19,725 bases of DNA from contig MLAK01001099.1 of NCBI GenBank assembly GCA_001839685.1, positions 1-19,725 on the forward strand, written 5' to 3'. The notes under the pieces are model-generated. The model had not been told where the DNA came from. It was given only the letters and a program-made list of their open reading frames with translations, and did not search any database. Of this stretch, positions 8,342-17,189 are shown in pieces. A program made the position numbers and the translations under genes. The first letter of the stretch is position 1, and the number at the start of each line of letters is the position of its first letter. The DNA is from Tritrichomonas foetus (Eukaryota > Parabasalia > Tritrichomonadida > Tritrichomonadidae).

Positions 8342-9357
8342 GAAATGATCAATTATTCACATGCTGATCACAATCGTCACATATTAGATTATATCAATTT
8401 AAATATATACATATGCTTTTATACTACTCACTTAGAAGCCAGTTTGGGATGATTTCAGAGAAATATTTTGATCAGTGAAAGTTGGATTGGAGCTTACCTT
8501 TATTTTGATTGGATTTTATACGAAATTTTGCCAGAAGATCACATATGCCTAAATATAGGTTTGATAATACAATATCAATAACAAATTCCATTTGAGAAAT
8601 AGAAAAAAATAGTTTTCGAATGAAAATCAATATATGGTTGTTTCAAAGAAATTATCGAATCTGCTTCATTAGCCAATTTTTCATCGTAATAAACTTCTTC
8701 ATTTATTGCTGATAATATTATTACATGAAGTTTCATAAAGTAACCAAGTGCCAAAGGAGATTTTGGGGATTTTTAATTAGTGTGATGACAAGAAAATGAA
8801 GTTGAATGCCATGATAAATGTGGTCAATATATTTGCCAACATATGGTTAATCGAATGCAATTAACAAACAATGAGTTTAAATAAAGAGCTTTGTTTAAAA
8901 CATTTTTGTAAAGAAAATTTTATCCTGTTGAATTGATTTTTCATTGGAAACTATCTAAAAGATAAGATAGGCAAAAACATAATTCCAATCACATGTTAAT
9001 ATTGGATGATTCAACACATGTTGTTTCATCTTCGTCAGATGATATGAAAAATACAATATTATAGATAATTCCAGCAAGAACTCAATTTCAAATTGATATC
9101 AATTTTGAATTAGAAACAATGTTATTATTTCGTTATGAAATTATTCGTTTTTATGAACATTTGATTCACTAAAAGGATGATTCCAATCGCCAATTTATCT
9201 ATTTTATGACAACTTGGTAATATTTTAATATTTCACATTTTTTGTATTTAACTTAGAAGAAATGGCATAAAAAGTTATTTATCGCAATTTGTCACATTTT
9301 TTTTAAAAAAATCGGACATCTTCCAGAAATTAGTGATGAAGTAAGAACAAGCACTTC
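8342..9357 (+). pseudogene. Possible decayed coding stretch, one frame with scattered stops
   Basis: In the plus-strand frame starting at 8342, protein-like text runs for about 340 codons with no need for a frameshift. Examples are SESWIGAYLYFDWILYEILP, ECHDKCGQYICQHMVNRM and QFQIDINFELETMLLFRYE, ending with TGA at 9358-9360. It is broken by numerous TAA, TAG and TGA codons. By hand count, G is commoner at codon position 1 than at positions 2 or 3 in two sampled segments, as in genes. However, stop frequency is near that expected for random AT-rich DNA and another frame also looks partly protein-like, so this is weak. No family is recognised. Confidence 0.25.
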
Positions 9358-9360
9358 ATG

Positions 9361-9415
9361 ATGGTGTAAAGCGGCAAGAAAAAAACGGCGGTAAAAATAA
9401 AGAGGCATTTCACTA
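9361..9415 (+). promoter_or_regulatory. Upstream copy of H2B promoter-like module
   Basis: ATGGTGTAAAGCGGCAAGA (9361-9379) matches 17 of 19 positions of the block at 9544-9562. Like that copy, it is followed about 50 nt later by an initiator-like hexamer, TCACTA (9410-9415). Just beyond it, a 22-residue ORF at 9434-9502 starts ATGTCTTCA, the same MSS opening as H2B. It may be the relic of a duplicated histone promoter and start. Confidence 0.5.
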
Positions 9416-9543
9416 AAATTCTGCTAGTGCAAAATGTCTTCATATTTGAGAACTTTGTTCGAATATTCATTCAATATTTACATTAAAAATGCAATGGGAT
9501 GAAATGACATTCATTTTTCCACTGACATCCCACTGAATTTTTT

Positions 9544-9562
9544 ATGGTGTAAAACGGCAAAA
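9544..9562 (+). promoter_or_regulatory. H2B upstream conserved element
   Basis: ATGGTGTAAAACGGCAAAA lies 57 nt upstream of the initiator-like TCATTT and repeats at 9361. The repetition of the spacing to an initiator suggests a transcription-factor site. The ACGG core resembles Myb-type sites, but no binding evidence exists here. Confidence 0.5.
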
Positions 9563-9600
9563 TTAGGATAGTAGCCGAAAGTGAACTGAAAAAAGGGATT

Positions 9601-9606
9601 TCATTT
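9601..9606 (+). promoter_or_regulatory. Initiator (Inr) of H2B
   Basis: TCATTT fits the trichomonad initiator consensus TCAYTW. With A at 9603 as +1, the leader would be 11 nt before the ATG at 9614, within the short leaders known for this group. Confidence 0.7.
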
Positions 9607-9613
9607 TTCTTAA

Positions 9614-10006
9614 ATGTCATCAAAGAAACCAGCCTCAAAACAACCAACTGAAAAGAAGCCAGCCGTCGAAGGTGAAACTGGTGAAGCCACTGCCGCCGCC
9701 AAGGACAAGAAGCTCCGCCACAAGAAGAGGTCCGAAACATTCTCATCATACATCTTCAAGGTCCTCAAGCAAGTCCACCCAGATATCGGTATCTCAAATA
9801 AGGCCATGATGGTCATGAACTCCTTCGTCACAGATATCTTCGAACGTATCGCACAAGAAGGAGCCCGCCTCGTCGACATGAACGACAGAAACACCCTCGG
9901 TTCAAGAGAAATTCAAACAGCCGTCCGTCTCGTCCTTCCAGGAGATCTTGCCAAGCACGCCGTATCTGAAGGTGGCAAGGCTGTCGCCAAATTCAACGCC
10001 GAGTAA
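9614..10006 (+). CDS. Histone H2B
   Basis: A 130-residue core histone that pairs with H2A in the nucleosome. The N-terminal tail (about residues 1-38) is rich in Lys, Ala and Pro and is the modifiable part. The histone fold follows, with family landmarks [40 protein letters not shown] and [20 protein letters not shown]. The C-terminal helix ends [16 protein letters not shown]. The ubiquitin-acceptor region around the KAV Lys is retained. Codons are strongly C-ending (GCC, AAG, CTC, GTC), unlike the AT-rich neighbours, as expected of a very highly expressed gene. The stop codon sits in TAAA, the form described for the trichomonad polyadenylation signal. No H2A partner is in the window, so the gene is solitary here. 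Confidence 0.98.
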   Translation: MSSKKPASKQPTEKKPAVEGETGEATAAAKDKKLRHKKRSETFSSYIFKVLKQVHPDIGISNKAMMVMNSFVTDIFERIAQEGARLVDMNDRNTLGSREIQTAVRLVLPGDLAKHAVSEGGKAVAKFNAE

Positions 10007-10602
10007 ATTATTTGTATTGCTCTTATATTTCTCTATATTCTTTTATGCTTTTCATCTACCAACTTCAGTTTTCGTTCCTTCTCGATGATTAAATGGCCTG
10101 GGAAATTGCATCATCGAACAGGAAATGAAACACTGATTGAAACTAACACTAATTTGAATAGGATTTTGTCATACTTTTATGCTCAAAATCTGATCAAAGT
10201 TTTGATTCAAGCTTTCACAAATATTCGACAATTATAAATATTATTGTTCCGAAAAAGAGACTTGGGTGTGAAAAAGTTTTTATATTATGGTGAATAAATC
10301 TTAGATAACATATTTAAAAGTAAATTTATTTAATTTTTTGGAAATATGAATGAATATTATTGAAGCATGAATTTCTAACATCAAAATATTCAATGAGAGA
10401 TTGGTCTTCACTTATTTGCTCTATACGTTTGGACAATATATTATCCATTCGTCCATAAAATTGATTTCATCCTTTTGGCATTTTTGATAATTTTGAATGA
10501 AGGTCTAGGTCAAATAAAACAACCTTAGACTCAAATTTTTAAAGAGGATTCACTTCGAAGAATTTCCCGATTATTCAAATCTTCATTGCGCGTTTTTTGT
10601 AG
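10007..10602. other. Intergenic between H2B and C2-like gene
   Basis: This is 596 nt of AT-rich sequence with no ORF of note. It contains the H2B 3' flank and the promoter of the downstream gene; TCTTCATTGCGCG (about 10580-10592) contains a near-match (TCATTG) to the initiator consensus about 20 nt before the ATG. Confidence 0.5.
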
Positions 10603-11853
10603 ATGAATGTGCATTTACAGATTTCGCAAATTGAAAACGTCCCCAATGTGAGTTACTTACCAAATCCACGAATGCTCAAAATTATTCTTATGCCGAATAA
10701 TTTGCATCGGGTTGCCTCCCTGTCAGGATCTGATCGACTTTTTGCAGATCAAGAATTCGATTTTTCTATCACAGATTCAAATTCGTCACTTTATATCGTT
10801 TTAATTGACGCTCAACCCGATAATCGAGATATTGCAACAGTTTGTCTACAATTGGGACTATATAAATTGAACACTAAATTTAGAGAAAGCTACAGAATGC
10901 GCCCGCTCATCGCAGGGATTCCACCTCCAATCATCACCATCGAATTAAAAACATATCCATCAAACATTCCTTTTTACAACCCTTCCCAACTGCAGCCATC
11001 AAATCAACAACTACGGCAAGTTCCTCAAATGGTCCACCCGCAAGTTTTGCCTATGCGCCCAATTCCGCAATATGCGGCACAACAGGCTACACAGCCACCA
11101 CTATATAATATTCAACAGCAGCCTTTCCGGCCTCAACCAGGACCTGAAATATATGATGCTCCATACATCCCTGAAGAGCGAAAAGTCTCCCCGTTGATTG
11201 CGCACACGCGCACGCCGCAAATGCATGCGAAAATGTTTGCACCGCCAACAATTCAGGAGTCTCTAGCTCGCATGAATAACATGAAAAGTGGCTCATCTAG
11301 TGTTTATAGTGTCGCTGAAGATTACGACGAGGAAGATTATTCTTCATCTGATGATGAATTCATCAATGCGAAAGTGAATTTCAACGCAACCGACGATGAA
11401 CTCTCCCAAATCGTTCACAAAGCACGCCACTTCTCTACACCAAAAATAAATCCAAATATAAATGTCAATCCATTCCAGCATGAATGCCAAAATAAATATC
11501 AAAATTGTTGTCCAAATCCAAACCAGCAAAATACCTCAAACGATTTGATGAAATTCACTCAAAACGCCAATAAAGAAAATACTCAAATCAACTGCATGAT
11601 GGTGAAGCCGACTGTAATTCTAGCGACTGTGAATAAAGGAGATGGATCAACACCATTTGCCACACCGGTAAATATGGAGCCTCCAATCGCCTTCGAAACG
11701 GTTCCCTCGGATAATTCGATTCCACACTATCAGCCAACCAATATTTCAAATTACCAAAATAATGGTTACGCGAATAGGGGAAATAACACACAATATAAAT
11801 TTCCCTTTCAACCAGGAATGGGCCAGAATCAATATTCCTTTCAAAATCACTAA
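10603..11853 (+). CDS. C2-like domain protein with Pro/Gln/Asn-rich tail
   Basis: 416 residues. The first about 118 look like a C2-type beta-sandwich. It starts MNVHLQISQIENVPNVS, has strands such as FADQEFDFSITDSNSSLYIVLIDA and IATVCLQLGLYKL, and ends IITIELKTYP. C2 domains bind membranes or proteins, often with calcium; the few acidic loop residues (D44, D49, D69, D73) leave calcium binding uncertain. From about 119 on the protein is disordered and rich in Pro, Gln and Asn. It has an acidic Ser/Asp/Glu patch at about 235-252 (DYDEEDYSSSDDEF) that could be a CK2-type phosphorylation region. The tail contains a CMMV and several Asn-rich runs. A short C2 domain followed by a long low-complexity tail is common in trichomonads. 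Its exact role is not known. Confidence 0.7.
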   Translation: MNVHLQISQIENVPNVSYLPNPRMLKIILMPNNLHRVASLSGSDRLFADQEFDFSITDSNSSLYIVLIDAQPDNRDIATVCLQLGLYKLNTKFRESYRMRPLIAGIPPPIITIELKTYPSNIPFYNPSQLQPSNQQLRQVPQMVHPQVLPMRPIPQYAAQQATQPPLYNIQQQPFRPQPGPEIYDAPYIPEERKVSPLIAHTRTPQMHAKMFAPPTIQESLARMNNMKSGSSSVYSVAEDYDEEDYSSSDDEFINAKVNFNATDDELSQIVHKARHFSTPKINPNINVNPFQHECQNKYQNCCPNPNQQNTSNDLMKFTQNANKENTQINCMMVKPTVILATVNKGDGSTPFATPVNMEPPIAFETVPSDNSIPHYQPTNISNYQNNGYANRGNNTQYKFPFQPGMGQNQYSFQNH

Positions 11854-12437
11854 TTATCATTATTTGTTTCTTGCATTAATCTATGTATTATTGGTAATTC
11901 TTATCTTATTATTGGTTGGACTAGTTTTTTCTCTTTTTTGTTTCTATTTTTTCTTATGCCTAATTAAATGTTTTTATTATTTTACTTTGATTTTTTTTCA
12001 CTTTTCACGACTAGATGGATTTTTTTTTTCCCCCTTTTTTCTTTTTTTGAAAAATGCTCATGAATGTATACATATATATATGGAAGCAATCTCTTTTCAT
12101 GCTCATGTTCATCGAGAGAGTACAGAAATGATTTTATATGCATTCATGAAGAATACATTGAAGCGATAAATTTTAATCAGTCGATTGAAACCAATGTTAA
12201 AGCGAGTATTTCCTTCTAATACTCCATTTACTTATAAGAACAAAGTTTTTACTCTTTCAAAAGAATATCAAAAGGTATTATCACTTTTGAGTAAATTCAC
12301 AATTTATTCATATCTCCGTGTAAGAACTCCATAAAACAATAATTGTTAATTTTATGATTTAATATACAAAATAACAAACATTAGACTACTCTATATTTAC
12401 ATAATTTCCATTTTCCATATCGTTCGAACGAAAAAAG
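11854..12437. other. T-rich intergenic stretch after C2-like gene
   Basis: This 3' flanking region includes an uninterrupted 29-nt pyrimidine tract (12020-12048). An overlapping 135-codon ORF (11762-12169) is Phe/Leu-rich and starts inside the C2-like gene in another frame; it is an artefact of T-rich sequence. No gene is seen. Confidence 0.6.
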
Positions 12438-12824
12438 CTAATCTATATTTAATAAATTAAAATAATAGTCAAAAACTTCTTCTCTCCTGGTTACCAATGA
12501 TAAACTATCTCCTGGAATAAAATGATGCCCGTTTTCATCTTTAGTTGCATAAAAAACACTTTTGGTGAATGGCGATTTGTATGATCCAATTATTTCGTTT
12601 TTTTCTCCTATTTCCATGTCATTTTCATTGTTGATGTCTTTCCAGTATTTCCGAATGATTGCTTTTCCTTCTTGTGTCTGATATAAATCACTTTCCCATT
12701 TTCCTGCTTCTGTTATTGGATTTACAAAAAAGTAGTCGATACTGTTGTTTTGAGGGTTGAATCGATGTTCTGTAATTTTAAAAGTTTGCTCTGGCTTTTC
12801 GATGATGCAAGACACATCATTCAT
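12438..12824 (-). CDS. Small hypothetical protein, 128 aa
   Basis: The protein is acidic, charged and soluble-looking with no membrane segment or known motif. It opens MNDVSCIIEKPEQTF and ends DYYFNLLNID. I set the start at the ATG at 12824, since the codon two before it (12830) is TTG and unlikely to be used in a eukaryote. Codon and amino-acid balance (E, D, K, G, H, W) is much more gene-like than the surrounding AT-rich sequence. The gene is divergent from the Pmp-like gene, sharing a 126-bp promoter with repeated TTGACCTT and ACCTTAAA motifs. No function is recognised. Confidence 0.6.
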   Translation of the reverse strand: MNDVSCIIEKPEQTFKITEHRFNPQNNSIDYFFVNPITEAGKWESDLYQTQEGKAIIRKYWKDINNENDMEIGEKNEIIGSYKSPFTKSVFYATKDENGHHFIPGDSLSLVTRREEVFDYYFNLLNID

Positions 12825-12950
12825 TATCAAATATTACATTGACCTTAAAATCACCTTAAAGCATGAACAGTTGACCTTTTATTACTAAATCGCTTTTTTC
12901 TTTCACCATTGGTGAAATTTGTATATCGACATGTTATATGAAATTTTTAG
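12825..12950. promoter_or_regulatory. Divergent promoter between small gene and Pmp-like gene
   Basis: This spacer is 126 bp. TTGACCTT occurs at 12839-12846 and again at about 12871-12878. ACCTTAAA occurs twice (12842-12849 and 12853-12860). A 17-nt palindrome TTTCACCATTGGTGAAA with one central base lies at 12901-12917, 33 nt before the Pmp-like ATG. No TCAYTW motif is evident near either start, so the start sites are unknown. Confidence 0.45.
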
Positions 12951-14195
12951 ATGAATTATACTTTTTTATTACTCACAGCATCTTTACATTTACAATCACC
13001 ATTTTTTACACATCAAAAGTCGTTTTCACATGCAACATTAACTTTTGATCACATTAAATTTGGTCGATCATTTTCCAATTTTTTCTATTCCCAATCCTCA
13101 TTTTCTAAAACAATTTTTCAATCTGCCCATTTTTCTCATTTTTTAGCATCACCTGTTGTTGTTGATTCAAAAACAATTTCCAATCAACTTTTCTATAATC
13201 AAGGTTTTCAATTTCGTGGTGGTCGTGAAATGACTTTTTTAAATTCTGTATTTGAGAGTTGCTCCTCAATTTCAATGGGAGGAGGCATCCAACTTTTTGG
13301 GAACACACTTGACAAATCAAATCTGACAATTTCGAATTGTTTGTTTGATTCTTGTTCAGCTGGAATGCAAGGTGGTGCAGTTTACGCTTTATCATCACGT
13401 TATATTATTTCAGAATCATGTTTCACACGATGTTATGCAAAAGATAAACAAACCTGTTCATTAAGAGGTGAATCACAATTCACACATCTGATAAATATGA
13501 CAACTGTTTATTTAAATGGTCATGGAACTAATGATATGACAACTTTTTCCACATCATCAACTGTTATAGTCATTACTAATATTAATTCTACAAGAAATAA
13601 TGTTGAGAATATGGCAGCTGGTCATTATGTGGCCACAAATTTGATGTGTTATTTGAAATATTCCACATTTTCTGATAACATAGGCGTTAATGTTTTAAAT
13701 ATCCAATTACGAAATCACGAATCATCAATTGAATATGTAAACATGATAAATAACACGGCTTCAATAAAATTCACTTCCTTAATTTATTGTAATGCCAAAA
13801 CTGCTTTCGGTCATTTTGTGTTCGTTAGAAATTCGAATCCCCTTGTTTTTACTGAAAAAGAAGGTAGAATTTTTCTAATTGATTGTATTTTTGATCTTTC
13901 TATGAATGATTTTTTGTTTGAGGGTCAAATTACACATTCACGATGCGATTTTGAAGTTGATAATCCAATAACACATGTGTTTTCGAAACATCCTGAGAAA
14001 TTATGTTCAAATAAATTTAAGAAAAACATACAAACAGAAAATGAAGAAGAACAATCTTCAAAAATATGGTATTTTGTTGCAGTTGCTGTGTGTATTATTG
14101 CTATTGCGGTTTTGTTTGTAGAAAATCCATTTCAAAATGCGACTGAAGAAAACGTGCCTTTTTTAAGCCAGAAAGAAGCACGTAAATTTCATTGA
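12951..14195 (+). CDS. Pmp-like surface membrane protein, type I
   Basis: 414 residues. A short hydrophobic N-terminus (about 4-14) may be a signal peptide. The long extracellular part has the loose parallel beta-helix look of polymorphic-membrane-protein (Pmp)-like proteins. It has repeated short strands, GGGI at 110-113, GGAV at 141-144, and several FxxC/F-x-S-C turns (FESC, FDSC, FTRC). Sequons for N-glycosylation include NLT (124), NMT (182), NST (212) and NNT (268). A single transmembrane helix spans about 372-390 (WYFVAVAVCIIAIAVLFV), then a 24-residue tail contains NPF (392-394) and ends KEARKFH. It is very AT-rich in codon use. The likely role is host-facing surface adhesion or receptor function, by analogy with trichomonad Pmp-like proteins; not proven. 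Confidence 0.75.
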   Translation: MNYTFLLLTASLHLQSPFFTHQKSFSHATLTFDHIKFGRSFSNFFYSQSSFSKTIFQSAHFSHFLASPVVVDSKTISNQLFYNQGFQFRGGREMTFLNSVFESCSSISMGGGIQLFGNTLDKSNLTISNCLFDSCSAGMQGGAVYALSSRYIISESCFTRCYAKDKQTCSLRGESQFTHLINMTTVYLNGHGTNDMTTFSTSSTVIVITNINSTRNNVENMAAGHYVATNLMCYLKYSTFSDNIGVNVLNIQLRNHESSIEYVNMINNTASIKFTSLIYCNAKTAFGHFVFVRNSNPLVFTEKEGRIFLIDCIFDLSMNDFLFEGQITHSRCDFEVDNPITHVFSKHPEKLCSNKFKKNIQTENEEEQSSKIWYFVAVAVCIIAIAVLFVENPFQNATEENVPFLSQKEARKFH

Positions 14196-14471
14196 TTTAT
14201 AATAAATGTAATTATATATTCAATCAAATGAAACACTTATTGTATAGCAATGATTTTTCATGACTATTTTTTTGTTAATTTAATTCATCAAAATCTTAGA
14301 TACAAAAAGAAAAAACTTTTTTTCGGAAAGAATAGAATAAGTGAGAGATCTAATATTTTCAAGAAATGAAGAATAAAAAGAAATTATAAACAAAATGATA
14401 AATAGAAAGATTATCAAGTTTATAATCAAATAAAGAGAGAGAAGAATAAAAAACAATCAAACCAATGAAAT
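14196..14471. other. Convergent 3' flanks of Pmp-like gene and phosphatase gene
   Basis: This is AT-rich sequence of 276 nt between two genes pointing at each other. No gene, strong hairpin or repeat is recognised. Confidence 0.5.
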
Positions 14472-15383
14472 TCACAAAAAGTACTGCGACATTGCATCTT
14501 CTGGAACTCGCCGCTGGTCTGCCGGCACTGCCTCAAAAATGAGAAAGTTCCGCTCCATTTTATCGTTCACCTGAAGGACAGAAGCCAAGTTTCCAGCACG
14601 ATACATATAATTAGGTGCTGACCAAACAGTCACGAGTTGGTTTCCACTGAAATGATAATGATAGCCTTCATTCATGAGCTGGTGAGCACGAGCGATGAGG
14701 TTTATTCGGTTATTCAGGAGAAACTCTTTTGTTGGACGAGTGCCGTAGAGCCAACCTGCACCACGCATATTTTTTCCCCATCCTTGAATATCCTCCGGAT
14801 CTGACCAACAAAGATCAGAAATAGGACCACTTGGTGGAATGTCGTGTCTACGGTCAATTAGCGCTAATTGGTCAATTAACTTAATGTCAGGAGAGAGACC
14901 GCCATGAACGCAGTAGATTCTGTTGCTAACAAGGGCTGCCATGGGAAGCATATCGAATACTTCATTGCAAAGCTTCCAAATTCCGGAATGGCCGTACTTT
15001 TTGATAACCTCATCATAAAAACCGTAAAGCATGTTGATGCTTCTGCTTTCATGGTTCCCACGTAACATATAGAAAGAGGAGGGATATTTCACCTTATAAG
15101 CAACAAGGAGAGCAAAGGTTTCGAGTGAATAATATCCACGGTCGACATAATCACCAAGAAAGAGAAAACGAGTGTCAGATGGATCGCCTGAAATTTTGAA
15201 AAGATGTAGTAAGTCGTAAAATTGTCCGTGAATATCGCCACAGATTGTGATTGGAAGGGAGATGTTTAAAAAAGTGCCTTCTTCGAAAAGAATTTCTTGG
15301 ACCATTCGAAGGACACACATCATGTCACTTTCATCAATGTCATTATGCGCGCGAACATTTTCGATAAACCTGTCTAAATCCAT
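14472..15383 (-). CDS. PPP-family Ser/Thr phosphatase catalytic subunit, PP6/PP4-like
   Basis: 303 residues, the normal length for the PP2A/PP4/PP6 catalytic subunits that remove phosphate from Ser/Thr in partner-guided complexes. Metal-binding and catalytic motifs are intact: GDIHGQ (49-54), GDYVDRG (77-83), GNHES (109-113), HGGLSP (160-165) and RAHQ (232-235). Features nearer PP6 than PP1 include the MDLDRFI opening, VFDMLPMAAL, RGAGWLYG, the VTVWSAPNY motif, EAVP...RRVPED and a C-terminal YFL, whose last Leu is methylated in this group. In the loop normally reading YCYRCGN, both Cys are replaced (YMYRAGN). The C-terminal SQYFL departs from the DYFL of PP2A and PP4. No clear TCAYTW initiator is seen upstream. 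PP6 versus PP4 identity is my inference from recalled motifs. Confidence 0.9.
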   Translation of the reverse strand: MDLDRFIENVRAHNDIDESDMMCVLRMVQEILFEEGTFLNISLPITICGDIHGQFYDLLHLFKISGDPSDTRFLFLGDYVDRGYYSLETFALLVAYKVKYPSSFYMLRGNHESRSINMLYGFYDEVIKKYGHSGIWKLCNEVFDMLPMAALVSNRIYCVHGGLSPDIKLIDQLALIDRRHDIPPSGPISDLCWSDPEDIQGWGKNMRGAGWLYGTRPTKEFLLNNRINLIARAHQLMNEGYHYHFSGNQLVTVWSAPNYMYRAGNLASVLQVNDKMERNFLIFEAVPADQRRVPEDAMSQYFL

Positions 15384-15794
15384 TTGGCTGGAATGCTGCT
15401 AAATCTTCTTTTAATTGTTTTCAGTCCATATATGGCCAATCATGTGATTCATTGACCAAATATACACTGAAAAAATTCCAATCAAATTCGCATCAAATTG
15501 TGTCATTTCCCACATAAGAAATAACTCAATAGTCTTGAAGAATATTCACTTATGATTCATTTTGATGATACATATCTATTATATTATAAAACACAAGAAG
15601 AATGGGTTTGAATTATAACAAAATTTATGTATCATCAATTTTCCTTACTCTAAATGTTTTCTGGAGAATAAAGGATAACTGTCGAATATTACATCGTCAA
15701 GTATTACATTTTACATTGAAAAATAAAAGAAAAATAATCCAAAAAAAAATATTTATGGTGAATTTTTCGCAAAAGAATTAAATATATGGCTGCT
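15384..15794. other. Intergenic between coiled-coil gene and phosphatase gene
   Basis: This 411-nt AT-rich stretch holds the 3' flank of the coiled-coil gene and the promoter of the phosphatase gene, both on the minus strand. No gene or clear repeat is recognised. Confidence 0.5.
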
Positions 15795-16925
15795 TCACTT
15801 TCTTGGTGACATTTTCTGTAGAGCTGCAACTCTTCTATTCAAAATTAATTTTGCATCTCTCAACTGGCCTCTGGCCTTGTTAATCTTCTCATCATATTCT
15901 TTCCGCATGACCTCTCTCTGCTTCAACAGCTGTTCTCTCCATTTCAGTAGCCCTTCTGGCGACAGTGACATAATTTGTGGGATGTCAGTCATGATAGCTT
16001 CTAAATCGGCTTGATTGTTTGCGATTCTTTCTTTTAATTCATTAATTTTGCCTGCTTTTTCTTTAACCATGTCAAAAACACTAATTGGAGAAATTCTTCT
16101 TGGTGCTTTGAATGAAGGATTGACGTTTTTAGCCTTTTGGCACATTTTCCCAAAATTAGCGGATGATCCAGCCATTCTTTTTTCAATGCTCTTGAAAGTG
16201 ACGGAGAGTCTATTTGGAGCCTGTTTAGCTTTCTTAAAGACAGGCACCGATTTTTGAATGGCAATTTTCATTCTCGAATCTTCAAATGAAATGCAATCTT
16301 TCATTTCTGGAGATGGCTCAATTGTTGGATTCCTTTTTGGCGGAACTTTCATTACTTTCATGGCTGGGAGTGGCGGCTTTAAACGCGCGACTTCCTGCTT
16401 GAGTTTATTTGCTTGATTTTGTTTATCGGCAATCTCATCCTTATAAAAGTCGGCGGATTTGATAGCTTTGAGCATTTGCATGTTGATGGTCATGCATTTA
16501 TTGAAATCAAGTTTGAGAAGATCGTCTTTAAATCTGGGGATATTTATTTTATCGATAATTGCTTTAGTAATAATAGCTTTTTGTTTGACTCTGTCAATCC
16601 TTTCTTGCAATTGTTGTATTTCTTGGTCGATTTTTCGAATTGTAGCCCGACGATGTTCAAATTTGTCGACAGTGAATTGATACAACGATTTCCTGTTTTT
16701 GTTCGATTTGCCGATTGCTTTTCGATATTCCTTCAGTCTGTCTTTGACCTGTTTAAGCAGTGGAATTTTGGCTTTTTCCTCAGGAGTGAGTTTTTCGTCT
16801 TTTCTATTTAAATACATTTCGATTTTCTTGCGCATGACAATGATTTGGTGCTTCTTATCATCGATTTCTTCTTGGAGTTTTGCGAGCTGACCAAGTGTGA
16901 TCACTGCATTACGCGTTTGATGCAT
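15795..16925 (-). CDS. Basic coiled-coil protein, uncharacterised
   Basis: 376 residues, strongly basic. The N-terminal half (about 11-185) is heptad-rich: LGQLAKLQEEIDDKKHQII, then QEIQQLQERIDRVKQKAI, then LKQEVARLKP. The middle (about 183-285) is Pro/Ser/Lys-rich and probably disordered (KPPLPAMKVMKVPPKRNP). The C-terminal part (about 290-376) is another coiled coil rich in Lys, Arg and Glu (INELKERIANNQADLEAI; WREQLLKQREVMRKEYDE), ending KMSPRK. The layout suggests a cytoskeletal, microtubule-associated or scaffold protein, but no family is recognised. The start at 16925 is the first ATG of the frame. A duplicated palindrome lies 8 nt upstream of it. A divergent ORF begins 264 bp away. Confidence 0.8.
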   Translation of the reverse strand: MHQTRNAVITLGQLAKLQEEIDDKKHQIIVMRKKIEMYLNRKDEKLTPEEKAKIPLLKQVKDRLKEYRKAIGKSNKNRKSLYQFTVDKFEHRRATIRKIDQEIQQLQERIDRVKQKAIITKAIIDKINIPRFKDDLLKLDFNKCMTINMQMLKAIKSADFYKDEIADKQNQANKLKQEVARLKPPLPAMKVMKVPPKRNPTIEPSPEMKDCISFEDSRMKIAIQKSVPVFKKAKQAPNRLSVTFKSIEKRMAGSSANFGKMCQKAKNVNPSFKAPRRISPISVFDMVKEKAGKINELKERIANNQADLEAIMTDIPQIMSLSPEGLLKWREQLLKQREVMRKEYDEKINKARGQLRDAKLILNRRVAALQKMSPRK

Positions 16926-17189
16926 AAAAATTCAAAATAATTAATTATCAAAATAATTAATTATTTTGTGACAAAATATTCAGATCAACAAATAACTTTT
17001 TCAATAAGTAAAGAAAACGTTTATTTCAATAGAATTTAATATTAAAATTCGTAGAAGCGCGCCATTCACGTTTACATTTTCTTATATCGTTCATGGAAGA
17101 TTATGTATATATTATCATTTATTTCCCCACTAATATAGGAAGCATCAACAAATCTCAATTTCAAGTCTATTCGACATTTTATCATTTAG
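16926..17189. promoter_or_regulatory. Intergenic with duplicated AT palindrome
   Basis: CAAAATAATTAATTAT (16933-16948) is followed directly by CAAAATAATTAATTATTTTG (16949-16968), so the second unit repeats the first and is a perfect 20-bp palindrome. The pair begins 8 nt upstream of the coiled-coil gene's ATG. Further right, TCATTT (17182-17187) is an initiator-like motif 3 nt before the ATG at 17190. Confidence 0.55.

Noticed and set aside
9483..9894. Two minus-strand ORFs opposite histone H2B
   Set aside because: They are shadows of the strongly biased H2B codons; H2B is unmistakable on the plus strand.
11762..12169. 135-codon plus-strand ORF
   Set aside because: It begins inside the C2-like gene in another frame and runs through T-rich 3' flank, giving a Phe/Leu-rich artefact.
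13105..13398. Minus-strand ORF opposite the Pmp-like gene
   Set aside because: A shadow of a long plus-strand gene with signal peptide, GGA repeats and transmembrane helix.
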